This document shows positions 24,511 through 33,402 of a stretch of 64,000 nt of DNA, piece by piece (within the stretch, counting starts at the first letter, position 1; every line of letters starts with the position of its first letter). A program made the position numbers and the translations under genes. The notes under the pieces were generated by a model. That model was given only the letters and a program-made list of their open reading frames with translations. It searched no databases and was not told where the DNA came from. The stretch covers positions 62,001 to 126,000 of the forward strand of contig JABLXH010000003.1 of NCBI GenBank assembly GCA_013178155.1. The letters are read 5' to 3'. This stretch comes from Armatimonadota bacterium. GTDB taxonomy: Bacteria; Armatimonadota; Zipacnadia; Zipacnadales; UBA11051.

Positions 24511-24974
24511 TAAGAGCGCCCGTTGACTGACAACAGCACGTAACGCCGCCATGCTCTAGGGCAAGCTACTTACTCCGAGGAGTAGGTTGTCTTGGCCGGG
24601 TGAAAACGGGTTCGGAGATGACGCACACGGTTCCTGACGCTGCAGCCAAGGACGCTCCTGTGTCAGGCGGTAGTCTCCGCTTCGGGCGCAGCAGGACCTC
24701 CTACGCGGTTTCTTCCCCCTTGGCCATCCAACTGGCTCTCTGCGAGCAACCTATCTGCTCGTCGTCTGACTGCCCGGTAAGCAGTCCTTCTCACTGGGCC
24801 ATTGTTCCTCACTTGCCGGCGGTTTGTGGGACAACGAAGGCTCCGCGTGCTGCTGCCTGGCGAGCTGGACTGCATATGAAGCAAGAGGTTTGGGCTGAGG
24901 GCACTAGCCGCAACTAACCCTGGTGCTAAACAGCAGTCACTCAGGATGACGAACCCGGAGAACAAGAACAGCAA

Positions 24975-26366
24975 ATGGCCAACAATCTGCGCAACGCGGT
25001 GTTCACCATTACGGCCTTTTCGCTCTGCCTGGGAGTGGCGCTGGCAGCTCCAGCAGTGGACCAGTATGTCCTCGGGCCAGGCGACACGATCTCGATCACG
25101 GTGTTTGGGCTACCAGAGTACAGCGTGACAGGGGCGCAGGTCAGACCAGACGGCAAGATCTCTCACCCCTTCTTAGGCGAGATCATGGTGGATGGCATTA
25201 CGCCCCTGGCCCTGGCGGACAAGATCACGGAGGCGCTACGCAGTGAACTGAAAGACCCTCTGGTGACGGTCAGTCTGGTGGGCCTGCGGGAGCGGCGGGT
25301 CTATGTCATTGGCGAGGTGGCGAAACCGGGTGGGTTTGATACGGATGTGCCTCTGACCATCGCCAAGGCCATCGCGCTGGCTGGCGACCTGACGGAGACG
25401 GCGGACCGGTCGTCGGCCACACTGGTGCCCAAGGACGGTCCCCCTACCCGCATTGATCTGCAGGCCGCATTGACGAGCAACGGTGCCGGTCTGCAACTCA
25501 ATCCCGGTGATACCCTGATCGTGGCACCGGCGGACAACACAGTGATGGTGTGGGGGCCAGTGGCGCGACAGGGGCGATATGATCTGCCGCCCGAGAACAT
25601 GAAGCTCAGTGAGCTGTTGGCTGCAGCGGGTGGTCTGACTGCAAGAGCCAACGAGCGCACGGCGCGCCTGGTGCATGCTGACGGCAGCGAAGAGGTGGTG
25701 GACCTGTGGGGGCTGCTTCAGGAGCGGAAGGTCGCGGCGGACCTGCAGTTGCGGCATGGGGACATGCTCTTTATCACTGAGCAACGAAACGAAGTTCTGG
25801 TGCTGGGCGAGGGGGTGAAGCAGGGCAGCTACCCGCTGGTGAAGGGTGACCGTGTGAGTGACCTGCTGGCCCAGATCGGCGGCGTGCCCAGGACAGTGGA
25901 CCTCGATGATGTGAGACTGGTTCGGAATGGGGAGGTCAACAAGCTTGATGTCAGAGCCATTCTGAGAGACCAGAGCATGGCCGCGAACATCGAGTTGCAA
26001 CCCGGAGATGCCATCTTCTTTTCCGAACTTCGGCGCAGGGTGCTGGTCTTTGGCCATGTCGGAAGCCCCGGGGAGTACGAGCTGGAGGAGGGGGACCGCT
26101 TGCTGGACATCATCTCGCGGGCGGGCAGCCTCGTGCCCCGTGCGTCTGACGCCAAGAACGTAGCCGTGGTGCACAAGGCGGGTGAGACCTACGAGGTCAA
26201 GGTTGTGAATCTATTTGACGCCATGAATGGCAAGCGGCCTGACCACAATGTTGAGCTGCAGGATGATGACATCATCATCGTGCCGCACAAGAGTGTCCTG
26301 GACTGGCGCGAGTTCCTGGATGTCCTGTTCAAGGGTGCAGGGGTCTACAGGCTCTTCACTGACTAA
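24975..26366 (+). CDS. Wza-like polysaccharide export protein 2
   Basis: A 463-residue export protein with signal peptide (ITAFSLCLGVALAAPA, cleavage near LAA-PA). The Poly_export domain begins YVLGPGDTISITVFGLPEYS (about 30-110) and is followed by about four SLBB-type repeats with phrases RRVYVIGEVAKPGGF, VMVWGPVARQGRY, VLVLGEGVKQGSY and RVLVFGHVGSPGEY. No lipobox Cys at the cleavage site is evident. CGGAGAAC lies upstream of the ATG. It is followed by a fused Wzz-BY-kinase and an ABC transporter, giving a second complete export set in the window. Confidence 0.88.
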   Translation: MANNLRNAVFTITAFSLCLGVALAAPAVDQYVLGPGDTISITVFGLPEYSVTGAQVRPDGKISHPFLGEIMVDGITPLALADKITEALRSELKDPLVTVSLVGLRERRVYVIGEVAKPGGFDTDVPLTIAKAIALAGDLTETADRSSATLVPKDGPPTRIDLQAALTSNGAGLQLNPGDTLIVAPADNTVMVWGPVARQGRYDLPPENMKLSELLAAAGGLTARANERTARLVHADGSEEVVDLWGLLQERKVAADLQLRHGDMLFITEQRNEVLVLGEGVKQGSYPLVKGDRVSDLLAQIGGVPRTVDLDDVRLVRNGEVNKLDVRAILRDQSMAANIELQPGDAIFFSELRRRVLVFGHVGSPGEYELEEGDRLLDIISRAGSLVPRASDAKNVAVVHKAGETYEVKVVNLFDAMNGKRPDHNVELQDDDIIIVPHKSVLDWREFLDVLFKGAGVYRLFTD

Positions 26367-26402
26367 CCCAACCCACAACTCATCGCAGCAGGGAGCGGAT
26401 CC

Positions 26403-28451
26403 TTGGAACAGGTAAAGCGAGAGTTCGAAATCCGTGACTACGTCGTCATGCTCGGGCGACGCAAGTGGTGGTTCATCGTCGCCTTCGTGGCTGTGATGAC
26501 GGGGGGTATAGTCTACACCCTATCGCGTGAACCCATCTACCAGGCGACGGCTCAACTTCTGATCACCACCAGTCGCGAAAGACCCGCCGAACAGGGCACC
26601 GGGGAGATCATCGTCGAGCGCGAGGATATTCCCACCCAACTACAGATTCTCCGCAGCTCGGGCCTCTTTCAGAGGGCCTTTGAGAAGCTTCCTATCAACC
26701 TCAGGCGAGGTGGGATCAAGGACCAGCGTATCGATCAGGTCCGAAACACCAATATCGTTACGATCAACATTCAGTCCCCCAACCCTCAGACTGCCGCCGC
26801 CATGGCCAATGCGATGGCAGAGACCTATGTGACCCAGAGCCTGGAGCGCAATCGAGAGGCAACAGCCAATGCTTTGAAGTTCGTTCAAGCGCAAATCGCC
26901 ATTGCCCGGCGCGAGTTGACGGAGGCAGAGGACGCCCTGAAGGCCTTCCGGGAACGCACCGAGGTCATGGAGGCAGGCAGCGCCACAAGCCAGGCGGTGG
27001 GACGCCTGGAGAATGCGGAGGGGTCGTTGCGCCAGATGGAGATCGAGCGGGCAGCCGTGGCTGCGCAGCTTGACCGGGTCAGGCAGCAGAAGGCCCGTAC
27101 TGAGCCCACCCTGGTATCCGAGCGCGAGATGGCCACCAACCCGCTGGTGGAGACGCTGAAGAACCAACTGCTGCAACTACAGATGCAGCGGATGGCACTG
27201 GCCACGGAGTATGTGGACAGCAGTCGCAAAATCAAGCAGCTTGACGAGCAGATGGCTGTGTTGCAGGCGCGACTGAATGAGGAAGTGGACAAGGTCGTCG
27301 CCAGCGAGAAGACGGCCCCCAACCCCGTGGCCGAGGAACTGACGAAGCAGCAGAATCAGCTCGAGTCCAATCTGCTTTCAATCGAGGCGCGGATACGCAA
27401 GACACGGGCGGAGATGCCTGCTTTGCGTGCGGCTGTGCTCACCATGCCCAGAGAGCAAGTAGAGTATGATCGCCTGCAAAGGCGCGTGCAGGCCAGCGAG
27501 AAGATCTATACAGAGCTTCTGTCACGAGAGCAGGCGCTGCTGATTGCCCAGGAGTCCAAAGTGGCCAATGCCGCCATCGTCAGCATGGCCGCAACGCCGA
27601 CCCGGCCAGTCTCGCCAAACGTGCAACAGAACCTGATTGTCGCCGCTGTGCTGGGTCTGCTCATCGGTTTCGTGTTGGCCTTGTATGTGGACTATGTGGA
27701 CGAGAGTATCAAGGAGCCGGAGGAGGCAGAACAGCTCCTCGGCTTGCCGTTGCTGGGGACCATTGGCTATGTCCAGGAAATGGCCGGACTGACGGGACTG
27801 GACACTGACCGACCTTCGGGTCTTGAGGAGGCTTTTCGCAAACTTCGGGCCAACGTTGGCTTTGCCGGGCGGGAGAAAGGTGTTGTCTCCGTTGTTGTCA
27901 CCAGTTGTGGACCTGATGAGGGCAAGTCAACGGTGGCGACCAATGTGGCCATCGCTGCCGCCCATGCTGGACAGCGAACGGTGCTCATTGATGCTGACTT
28001 GCGAGCCCCCTCCTTGCACCAGGTCTTTGGTGTGGTGGAGGCAAAGGGCTTGACCAACCTGCTGGCAGAGGAGGCAACACTGCCGGAGGTCTTGGTGGAG
28101 ACCAGCGTCAGTGGCCTTAAGCTGGTGCCAGGCGGCCCGAGGACCAGCAACCCCGTGCAGTTGCTGGACTCCCCACAGATGCGGCAGATGCTGGCCACTC
28201 TTCGCGAACAGGCAGACTTTATCGTACTGGACACGTCACCGCTGGCGGCTGTAGTAGACGCACAGATAGTTGCCAGTCAGGCCGATGGTGTGGTATTAGT
28301 TTTTGAGAACAAGAGCACACCCAGAGACGCTCTGCGCAAGTCGTACCAGGCACTGCTTCGCTCGGGAGCTAACGTCCTGGGCACCGTGGCCACCAAAGTC
28401 CGGGGATTGGAAAAGGAATACTACTACCGGTACGGACAGTCAGACACCTAG
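26403..28451 (+). CDS. Wzc-like fused chain-length protein / BY-kinase
   Basis: A 682-residue inner-membrane protein. The N-terminus has the Wzz domain (YVVMLGRRKWWFIVAFVAVM as first membrane helix) and a long periplasmic coiled coil (about 130-400, with PAENGE-type repeats and the GNVR-like VASEKTAPNPVAEEL). The second helix is NLIVAAVLGLLIGFVLALY. The cytoplasmic kinase has Walker A in SCGPDEGKSTVATN (near 505), Walker A' in TVLIDADLRAP, Walker B in DFIVLDTSPL and the tyrosine tail EKEYYYRYGQSDT. It starts at TTG with AGGGAGCGG upstream. It combines in one chain the roles that are split in the genes at 12655 and 14119. Confidence 0.92.
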   Translation: MEQVKREFEIRDYVVMLGRRKWWFIVAFVAVMTGGIVYTLSREPIYQATAQLLITTSRERPAEQGTGEIIVEREDIPTQLQILRSSGLFQRAFEKLPINLRRGGIKDQRIDQVRNTNIVTINIQSPNPQTAAAMANAMAETYVTQSLERNREATANALKFVQAQIAIARRELTEAEDALKAFRERTEVMEAGSATSQAVGRLENAEGSLRQMEIERAAVAAQLDRVRQQKARTEPTLVSEREMATNPLVETLKNQLLQLQMQRMALATEYVDSSRKIKQLDEQMAVLQARLNEEVDKVVASEKTAPNPVAEELTKQQNQLESNLLSIEARIRKTRAEMPALRAAVLTMPREQVEYDRLQRRVQASEKIYTELLSREQALLIAQESKVANAAIVSMAATPTRPVSPNVQQNLIVAAVLGLLIGFVLALYVDYVDESIKEPEEAEQLLGLPLLGTIGYVQEMAGLTGLDTDRPSGLEEAFRKLRANVGFAGREKGVVSVVVTSCGPDEGKSTVATNVAIAAAHAGQRTVLIDADLRAPSLHQVFGVVEAKGLTNLLAEEATLPEVLVETSVSGLKLVPGGPRTSNPVQLLDSPQMRQMLATLREQADFIVLDTSPLAAVVDAQIVASQADGVVLVFENKSTPRDALRKSYQALLRSGANVLGTVATKVRGLEKEYYYRYGQSDT

Positions 28452-28475
28452 ACAATTTGACCACCAGGGGGGACC

Positions 28476-29336
28476 ATGACCACGACAGCCACGCCAGGGG
28501 ATGTGTCGGGAGGTCGTGTGCGCGAGGAATGGTCGTCAGACCGTGCATACGGCCTGCTGTACAAGCTGCGTGAACTGTGGCGCTTTCGCGACCTGCTCTG
28601 GGCGCTGTCGTTTCGTTCCATCAAGGGACGGTACAAGCAGTCCGTTCTCGGTATTGCCTGGGCGGTAGTACAGCCTCTCGCCATGATGGTGATCTTCACC
28701 ATCGTCTTCGGCAAGTTCGCCAAGGTTGATACTGGTACGATCCCCTATCCCATCTTCTCCTACGCCGCCCTGCTGCCGTGGCAGCTCTTCCAAAACGTCG
28801 TGACCAAGGGCACCACCAGCATCGTGGACAACGGCAGTATCGTCAAGAAGCTCTACTTCCCCCGTGAGGTCTGCGCGCTATCGGTCGTCTTCTCGTCTCT
28901 GGTGGACTTTGCCGTCGCGGGCATCATGTTGGGGATCCTGATGATCATCTTCCGCGTATCCCCCAGCGTCTACATACTGTGGCTGCCGGTTATCCTCCTG
29001 GTCCAATTGCTCTTCAGTCTGGGCCTGGCGTTCTTCCTCAGCGCAGTCAACGCCTTTTACCGTGACATCAGCTTCGGTGTGCCCCTGGTGCTGCAGGTCT
29101 GGATGTACCTTTCGCCGGTCGCCTACCCCATCTCCACTGTCCCGGAGCGCTACCGGGACCTTTACATGCTGAACCCGATGGCGCCCATCATTGACAGCTT
29201 CCGCCAGATCTTGGTCAACCGCCAACCCCCGGACTGGACCATGCTTTGGCCGGGGGTCGCCATCAGTGTCGTTGTCCTGGTCTTCGGCTACTGGTACTTC
29301 AAGCGCTCTGAGGGAACCTTTGCCGATGTGTTGTAG
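28476..29336 (+). CDS. wzm: ABC-2 polysaccharide transporter permease (Wzm/TagG family)
   Basis: A 286-residue inner-membrane protein with six hydrophobic segments. Typical features are LLWALSFRSIKGRYKQSVLG before the first helix, YPIFSYAALLPWQLFQ, and LQVWMYLSPVAYPISTVPER before the fifth helix. It forms the channel through which undecaprenyl-linked polysaccharide is exported, powered by the ATPase in the next gene. It starts at ATG with CAGGGGGGACC upstream and is 24 bp after the Wzc-like gene. Confidence 0.92.
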   Translation: MTTTATPGDVSGGRVREEWSSDRAYGLLYKLRELWRFRDLLWALSFRSIKGRYKQSVLGIAWAVVQPLAMMVIFTIVFGKFAKVDTGTIPYPIFSYAALLPWQLFQNVVTKGTTSIVDNGSIVKKLYFPREVCALSVVFSSLVDFAVAGIMLGILMIIFRVSPSVYILWLPVILLVQLLFSLGLAFFLSAVNAFYRDISFGVPLVLQVWMYLSPVAYPISTVPERYRDLYMLNPMAPIIDSFRQILVNRQPPDWTMLWPGVAISVVVLVFGYWYFKRSEGTFADVL

Positions 29337-29416
29337 GACGCTTGGCAGGAAGTTGATGGAAAAACGACAACATTAGTGGTACTTGGTTACCGTGGTGAAG
29401 TCGCAGGAGTGGATCC

Positions 29417-30700
29417 ATGTCGGAAGTGCTGGTTGAGGCCAAGGGAATAGGGAAGAGGTATCGCCGGGGGATGCTGGGCGGCATCCGCTTGCCGCGACTG
29501 TTTGGCAGGCGCTCGGGCGATGGCGCCGACGATGAGTTCTGGGCTCTGAAGGACATTGACCTGGAGTTGCGAGAGGGCGACTCCCTGGGCATCATCGGCC
29601 CCAATGGGGCGGGAAAGAGTACTCTTCTGAAGATCCTCTCCCGCGTCACGGCTCCCACGGAGGGGGTGTTGAAGGTCCGTGGGCGAGTTGGGGCGCTGAT
29701 CGAGGTTGGGGCCGGCTTCCATCAGGAGCTCAGCGGCCGTGACAACATCTTCATCAATGGCGCCATCCTGGGCATGTCGCGCAAGGAGATCCAGCGACGC
29801 TTCGACGAGATCGTGGCCTTCGCGGAGCTTGAGGACTTCATTGACACGCCTGTGAAAAAGTACTCGTCGGGCATGTATGTCCGTCTGGGCTTTGCTGTCG
29901 CCGCCCACATGGACCCGGACATATTGTTGATAGATGAAGTGCTGGCAGTGGGGGACATGTCATTTCAGCGTAAGTGTATCCAGTTCAGCCGTCGAGTGAA
30001 TGAGCGGGGCACAACCGTGGTACTCGTATCGCACAACCTTGCACAAGTAGAAGCGTTCTGCACCAACGCCGTCTTGCTCCGACAAGGAAACATAGTTGAG
30101 CGGGGACGGACACCCGAGGTAATCACTGTTTACGCTCGTTCGCAACGTTCGTTATCTGAGGAATGCATGGGCTCGGACTCTGAGAATGCACAGACGGGAC
30201 TGGTGAGAATCCACAGCGTGGAAGTTGCCTCCCAGGAAGGGGAGACAATGGCAAGTACGGTCAACTTTGGGAGCCCCGTTCTCTTCCGCATTGCGTACTC
30301 GCTCCTTGAGCCGATGGAGACCCCTCATTTTCAGATAATACTGTTGCGCTCCGATGGTCTTAAAGTCGGTTCCATCCACAGCCGTCTAGACTCAAACGCC
30401 GATGCCGCCACTCAGCAACCTGGTAGGTATATGGCCGAGGCACGTTTGGAGACGTGTCGGCTTGTTCCGGACAGCTATGCCATCGAGGTATGGGCGACAG
30501 ACAGCCAGCATACCATGGACTACGGTATGGATCGTAGCACACATTTCGAGGTAGTGGGGCCTGCCACGGTAGACAGCAAGCGATATGGGGCCTATGTTCC
30601 AAGGGGACTTTGGACCTTCTCCCTTGCACAGGAACAGACCACCGGTCGGAGTTTCATTGATACACAGAGTAACGCTAAGGGAGACGGTGCCGCAGTTTGA
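29417..30700 (+). CDS. wzt: Polysaccharide ABC transporter ATP-binding protein with Wzt C-terminal domain
   Basis: A 427-residue ATPase. Walker A is GPNGAGKST (61-69), the signature region is YSSGMYVRLGFAVA (148-161), Walker B is ILLIDE (168-173), and the H-loop is VSHNLAQ near 213. From about residue 260 a Wzt-type C-terminal beta-sandwich domain follows (VNFGSPVLFRIAYSLLEP, RLVPDSYAIEVWATDS); in O-antigen systems this part binds the end of the specific glycan. Base composition changes inside the gene: line 29461 has 44 G/C of 60, line 30301 has 31 of 60. This suggests the glycan-binding half was exchanged by recombination. A remnant of another glycosyltransferase begins at its stop codon. 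Confidence 0.92.
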   Translation: MSEVLVEAKGIGKRYRRGMLGGIRLPRLFGRRSGDGADDEFWALKDIDLELREGDSLGIIGPNGAGKSTLLKILSRVTAPTEGVLKVRGRVGALIEVGAGFHQELSGRDNIFINGAILGMSRKEIQRRFDEIVAFAELEDFIDTPVKKYSSGMYVRLGFAVAAHMDPDILLIDEVLAVGDMSFQRKCIQFSRRVNERGTTVVLVSHNLAQVEAFCTNAVLLRQGNIVERGRTPEVITVYARSQRSLSEECMGSDSENAQTGLVRIHSVEVASQEGETMASTVNFGSPVLFRIAYSLLEPMETPHFQIILLRSDGLKVGSIHSRLDSNADAATQQPGRYMAEARLETCRLVPDSYAIEVWATDSQHTMDYGMDRSTHFEVVGPATVDSKRYGAYVPRGLWTFSLAQEQTTGRSFIDTQSNAKGDGAAV

Positions 30701-30806
30701 GGATCCGAAGCGCTGGCAGGAGTGCTCGGACAACGCAGTGGCCTACATCCGTGACCACGCGACCTGGGACCGCGTGCTGCAGCCGTTGAGGGTGTTGTGG
30801 GAGTGA
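30687..30806 (+). pseudogene. C-terminal remnant of a GT4 glycosyltransferase
   Basis: About 39 codons reading FEDPKRWQECSDNAVAYIRD and ATWDRVLQPLRVLWE, then TGA. This is the usual last helix of GT4 enzymes (pattern D-P-x-R-W-x-E-x-S-x-x-A-x-x-Y). No start or body is present; it runs directly out of the end of wzt in another frame. It is GC-rich (line 30721: 40 of 60) like the left arm, unlike its neighbours. It is probably what is left of a native gene after the neighbouring region was replaced. Confidence 0.65.
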
Positions 30807-30830
30807 ACCAGACGGAGAAGGTACATTAAC

Positions 30831-32129
30831 GTGTCCAGTAGTCCGCCCCACGGCACCATTGTCTATACAACCGATTACCTGTCCAGGGCCGGAGGTACAG
30901 AGAGAGTCCTAACCTCGATGGCTGTGGCTGCCAAGCAGAGTGGTTATCGGGTAATTGTCTTGCTTAGGCGGCCGCCATCTTGTCCGAACCCATTTACAGA
31001 GAGCCTACGAACGAATGGCATCCTGTTTTGGATGCCGCCGCGCAGTATACTGACGGTAATTCGCGCACTGCTGTGGAGCTTGACCGTGATGGGCATGGGC
31101 CTGCTCCCTGTGTATGTGCTCTACAAGAGAGAGATGAGTTTTGGCACAAGCAAGCGTCTTTGGGCGGAGCTGCGCTATCTGATCGTTGGCGGATTGACCG
31201 ATCGGTGGCTTAACCGGTGGTTGTACCGGACTTTGGACAGGACGAATAGGCAGTCCCCAATTACACTCATACACGGCCATCGCTGCGACCGTGCCATGCC
31301 ACTGGTGGCCGCTTGGGCTGAACAGAATAGAGTGCCAATGATCTGCCATGTTCATTCCGGTATGAATGAGGCGAATGCTCTGCGAAGAGGGGCCTGGGCA
31401 TACACAGAGGAGCAGATCGCGCTCATACGCCGACACTGTCACATTCTGACGCTTTCGCCACTGCTCATCCCGAAGGCTATTGATGCTTTTGGTGAGCCTG
31501 TAAGAGCCAGTGGTCTGCCCAATTGGATCCCCGACAGAGGGGTTCGTCAGAAGGACGACAAGGCCAATGACACCTGTGTTATGGCAACCGTCTCCCGTCT
31601 GGTCCCGCGCAAGGGTTTAGAGATCTTTGTGGAAGCGATGGGTATCGTTGCGAAACAGGCCAAGGGGGCAACCGCAGTCGTAATCGGGGATGGGCCGCTT
31701 ATGGAGAATCTTCAGCGCATAGCAGCAGACTGCCAAGTCAGAGTTCAGTTCACTGGTCAGCTTACACCAGAGGAAGTGCAGGAGTTTCTCGAGACTGAGG
31801 TTGATGTGTTCGTGCTTGCCTCCGAAGACGAGGGTCTGCCGATGACGATCATCGAGGCGATGGCCTCCGGCCTCCCCATCATTGCCACCCCTGTAGGTGC
31901 AGTGCCGGATCTGGTACGCGATGCAGAGAACGGTTACCTTGTGCCAGTCGGCGATGTGAGCGCCTTAGCAGAAGCAATGTATCTCCTGGCAACGGATCCT
32001 GAGCGACGCTTGGCGATGGGAAAGGCCAGTCGGGAACGCTATCTAGCGCACTTCAGCCAGGAGGCAGTGTGGCCCAAGTTGGAGGCGTTGTACCAGAGCC
32101 TCGTGGCAGAAGCCGGAGCGAGAACATGA
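30831..32129 (+). CDS. Glycosyltransferase family 4
   Basis: A 432-residue GT-B enzyme. The N-terminus has YTTDYLSRAGGTERVLTSMA, the acceptor domain; the donor domain has VSRLVPRKGLEIFVEAMGIV and the E-x7-E loop EGLPMTIIEAMASGLPI. A hydrophobic stretch near residues 75-100 (VIRALLWSLTVMGMGLLPVY) may attach it to the membrane. It starts at GTG with GGAGAAGG upstream. It is the first gene of the low-GC block and its stop overlaps the next gene by four bases. Confidence 0.85.
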   Translation: MSSSPPHGTIVYTTDYLSRAGGTERVLTSMAVAAKQSGYRVIVLLRRPPSCPNPFTESLRTNGILFWMPPRSILTVIRALLWSLTVMGMGLLPVYVLYKREMSFGTSKRLWAELRYLIVGGLTDRWLNRWLYRTLDRTNRQSPITLIHGHRCDRAMPLVAAWAEQNRVPMICHVHSGMNEANALRRGAWAYTEEQIALIRRHCHILTLSPLLIPKAIDAFGEPVRASGLPNWIPDRGVRQKDDKANDTCVMATVSRLVPRKGLEIFVEAMGIVAKQAKGATAVVIGDGPLMENLQRIAADCQVRVQFTGQLTPEEVQEFLETEVDVFVLASEDEGLPMTIIEAMASGLPIIATPVGAVPDLVRDAENGYLVPVGDVSALAEAMYLLATDPERRLAMGKASRERYLAHFSQEAVWPKLEALYQSLVAEAGART

Positions 32130-33325
32130 AGGTTGCCTACCTGGTAGGGCACTTTCCGACGACTCGCGAGACCTTCATTATCAACGAGGTGAGCGACCTG
32201 GTCCGTCGTGGGGTTGACGTGGAGATCTTCTCCTGGAGACAGCCGACAGCAGACGAAGTGACGCATCCAGAAGTCGCAGAGAACAGACTGCTTAACCGCA
32301 CACGGTACTACCGAATCCGCTATCTCTGGCGTGTGGTTGGTAGTTGCTTCTTCTGGCGCACCTTGTGGGTGACACGACAACCAGTTAGCGGGTATACCTT
32401 CCGAACCTTCGAGGACCGCCTCAGAGCCGCGTACTTTGCCACACTCCTACGCTCGCACAGACACCGACACCTGCACGCTCATTTCGTTGGCATGCTCGGC
32501 GAGACGATGGCCCAACTGGCAGGCTTATCATACAGCTTCACTGCCCATTGCTATGAAGCAGATGTTAAGAGCGGTGGATACAGCCCCCAACTTGCAGAAG
32601 CACTCAAACGCGCTTCAACGGTGGTAGCAGCATCGGAGTTTGTTCGTAACGGACTGCGCAAGCACGCCGAGAAAGACAGGCAGGATGACATCCACGTGGT
32701 CCGCTGTGGCATTGATGCGGAGCGCTTTCTGCCGAATCAAAGGATCCCCAAAGATATCGATATCTTGTCAGTGGCTGGTTTTAACAAGTGCAAGGGGCTC
32801 GAGTACTTGATAGAAGCAGCAGGCTTGCTGAAGAGCGATGGGATAGAGACCAAAGTGGCGATCGCTGGTTGGGGCCCACCCGAGCGCGTCTCTGAGATGC
32901 TTGCCGCAAGGTCCAGAGCCGGTGCGGAGGGAGTTGTAGATCTGCTCGGGAGAGTGGACAGCCAGCAGGTGAGAGATCTACTCACCAGGAGCAAGATTTT
33001 CGTGTTGCCATCAATTGTTGATGATGACGGTCACATGGACGGCCTGCCGGTGGCGTTGATGGAGGCCGCGGCGATGGAACTGCCACTTATTTCCACCGAT
33101 GTCGCAGGCATACCTGAGCTGGTAATAGATGGTGTGACAGGCATCGTTGTGCCCCAGCGCGATCCCCGAGCCTTGGCAGGGGCCATTCAGACGCTGCTCC
33201 GGGATGACGAACTGCGTGAACGTCTCGGGAAGGCTGCCCGCCAACGCGTATTGGAGGAGTTCACCCGGGAGATGAATGGAGAGCGATTGTTGGCGGTGCT
33301 TAGGCCATACATCGAAGAGGCGTAG
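32126..33325 (+). CDS. Glycosyltransferase family 4
   Basis: A 399-residue GT-B enzyme. The start MKVAYLVGHFPTTRETFIIN and the phrase RHLHAHFVGMLGETMAQLAG are typical of the colanic-acid WcaL/AmsK-type group. The donor loop is DGLPVALMEAAAMELPLIS. The ATG at 32126 overlaps the previous stop (ATGA); the longer upstream frame is overlap only. It transfers a sugar to the lipid-linked repeat at the inner face of the membrane; specificity is unknown. Confidence 0.86.
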   Translation: MKVAYLVGHFPTTRETFIINEVSDLVRRGVDVEIFSWRQPTADEVTHPEVAENRLLNRTRYYRIRYLWRVVGSCFFWRTLWVTRQPVSGYTFRTFEDRLRAAYFATLLRSHRHRHLHAHFVGMLGETMAQLAGLSYSFTAHCYEADVKSGGYSPQLAEALKRASTVVAASEFVRNGLRKHAEKDRQDDIHVVRCGIDAERFLPNQRIPKDIDILSVAGFNKCKGLEYLIEAAGLLKSDGIETKVAIAGWGPPERVSEMLAARSRAGAEGVVDLLGRVDSQQVRDLLTRSKIFVLPSIVDDDGHMDGLPVALMEAAAMELPLISTDVAGIPELVIDGVTGIVVPQRDPRALAGAIQTLLRDDELRERLGKAARQRVLEEFTREMNGERLLAVLRPYIEEA

Positions 33326-33402
33326 TGCACGCTCGAACACTGTGAACCTGACATCACGTTGGGCACTTTGCATGATTAGCAGGAGGTCTGGGGTGTGGGC
33401 CT

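Larger units (their letters stand above)
23918..24974. other. 1.06 kb divergent non-coding region
   Basis: This gap separates the minus-strand capD operon from the plus-strand export module 2. Open frames up to 105 codons exist on both strands but none has a ribosome site, domain or codon pattern that convinces me. It contains the minus-strand promoter at 24372-24409 and a weaker plus-strand promoter candidate at 24482-24510, each implying a leader of about 460 nt. A small palindrome ACTCC-GA-GGAGT is at 24572-24583. The leaders may hold regulatory RNA structure, but I could not identify one. Confidence 0.6.

Noticed and set aside
24572-24583. ACTCC-GA-GGAGT palindrome
   Set aside because: Too short to stand out in 1 kb of GC-rich DNA and not repeated elsewhere in the window.
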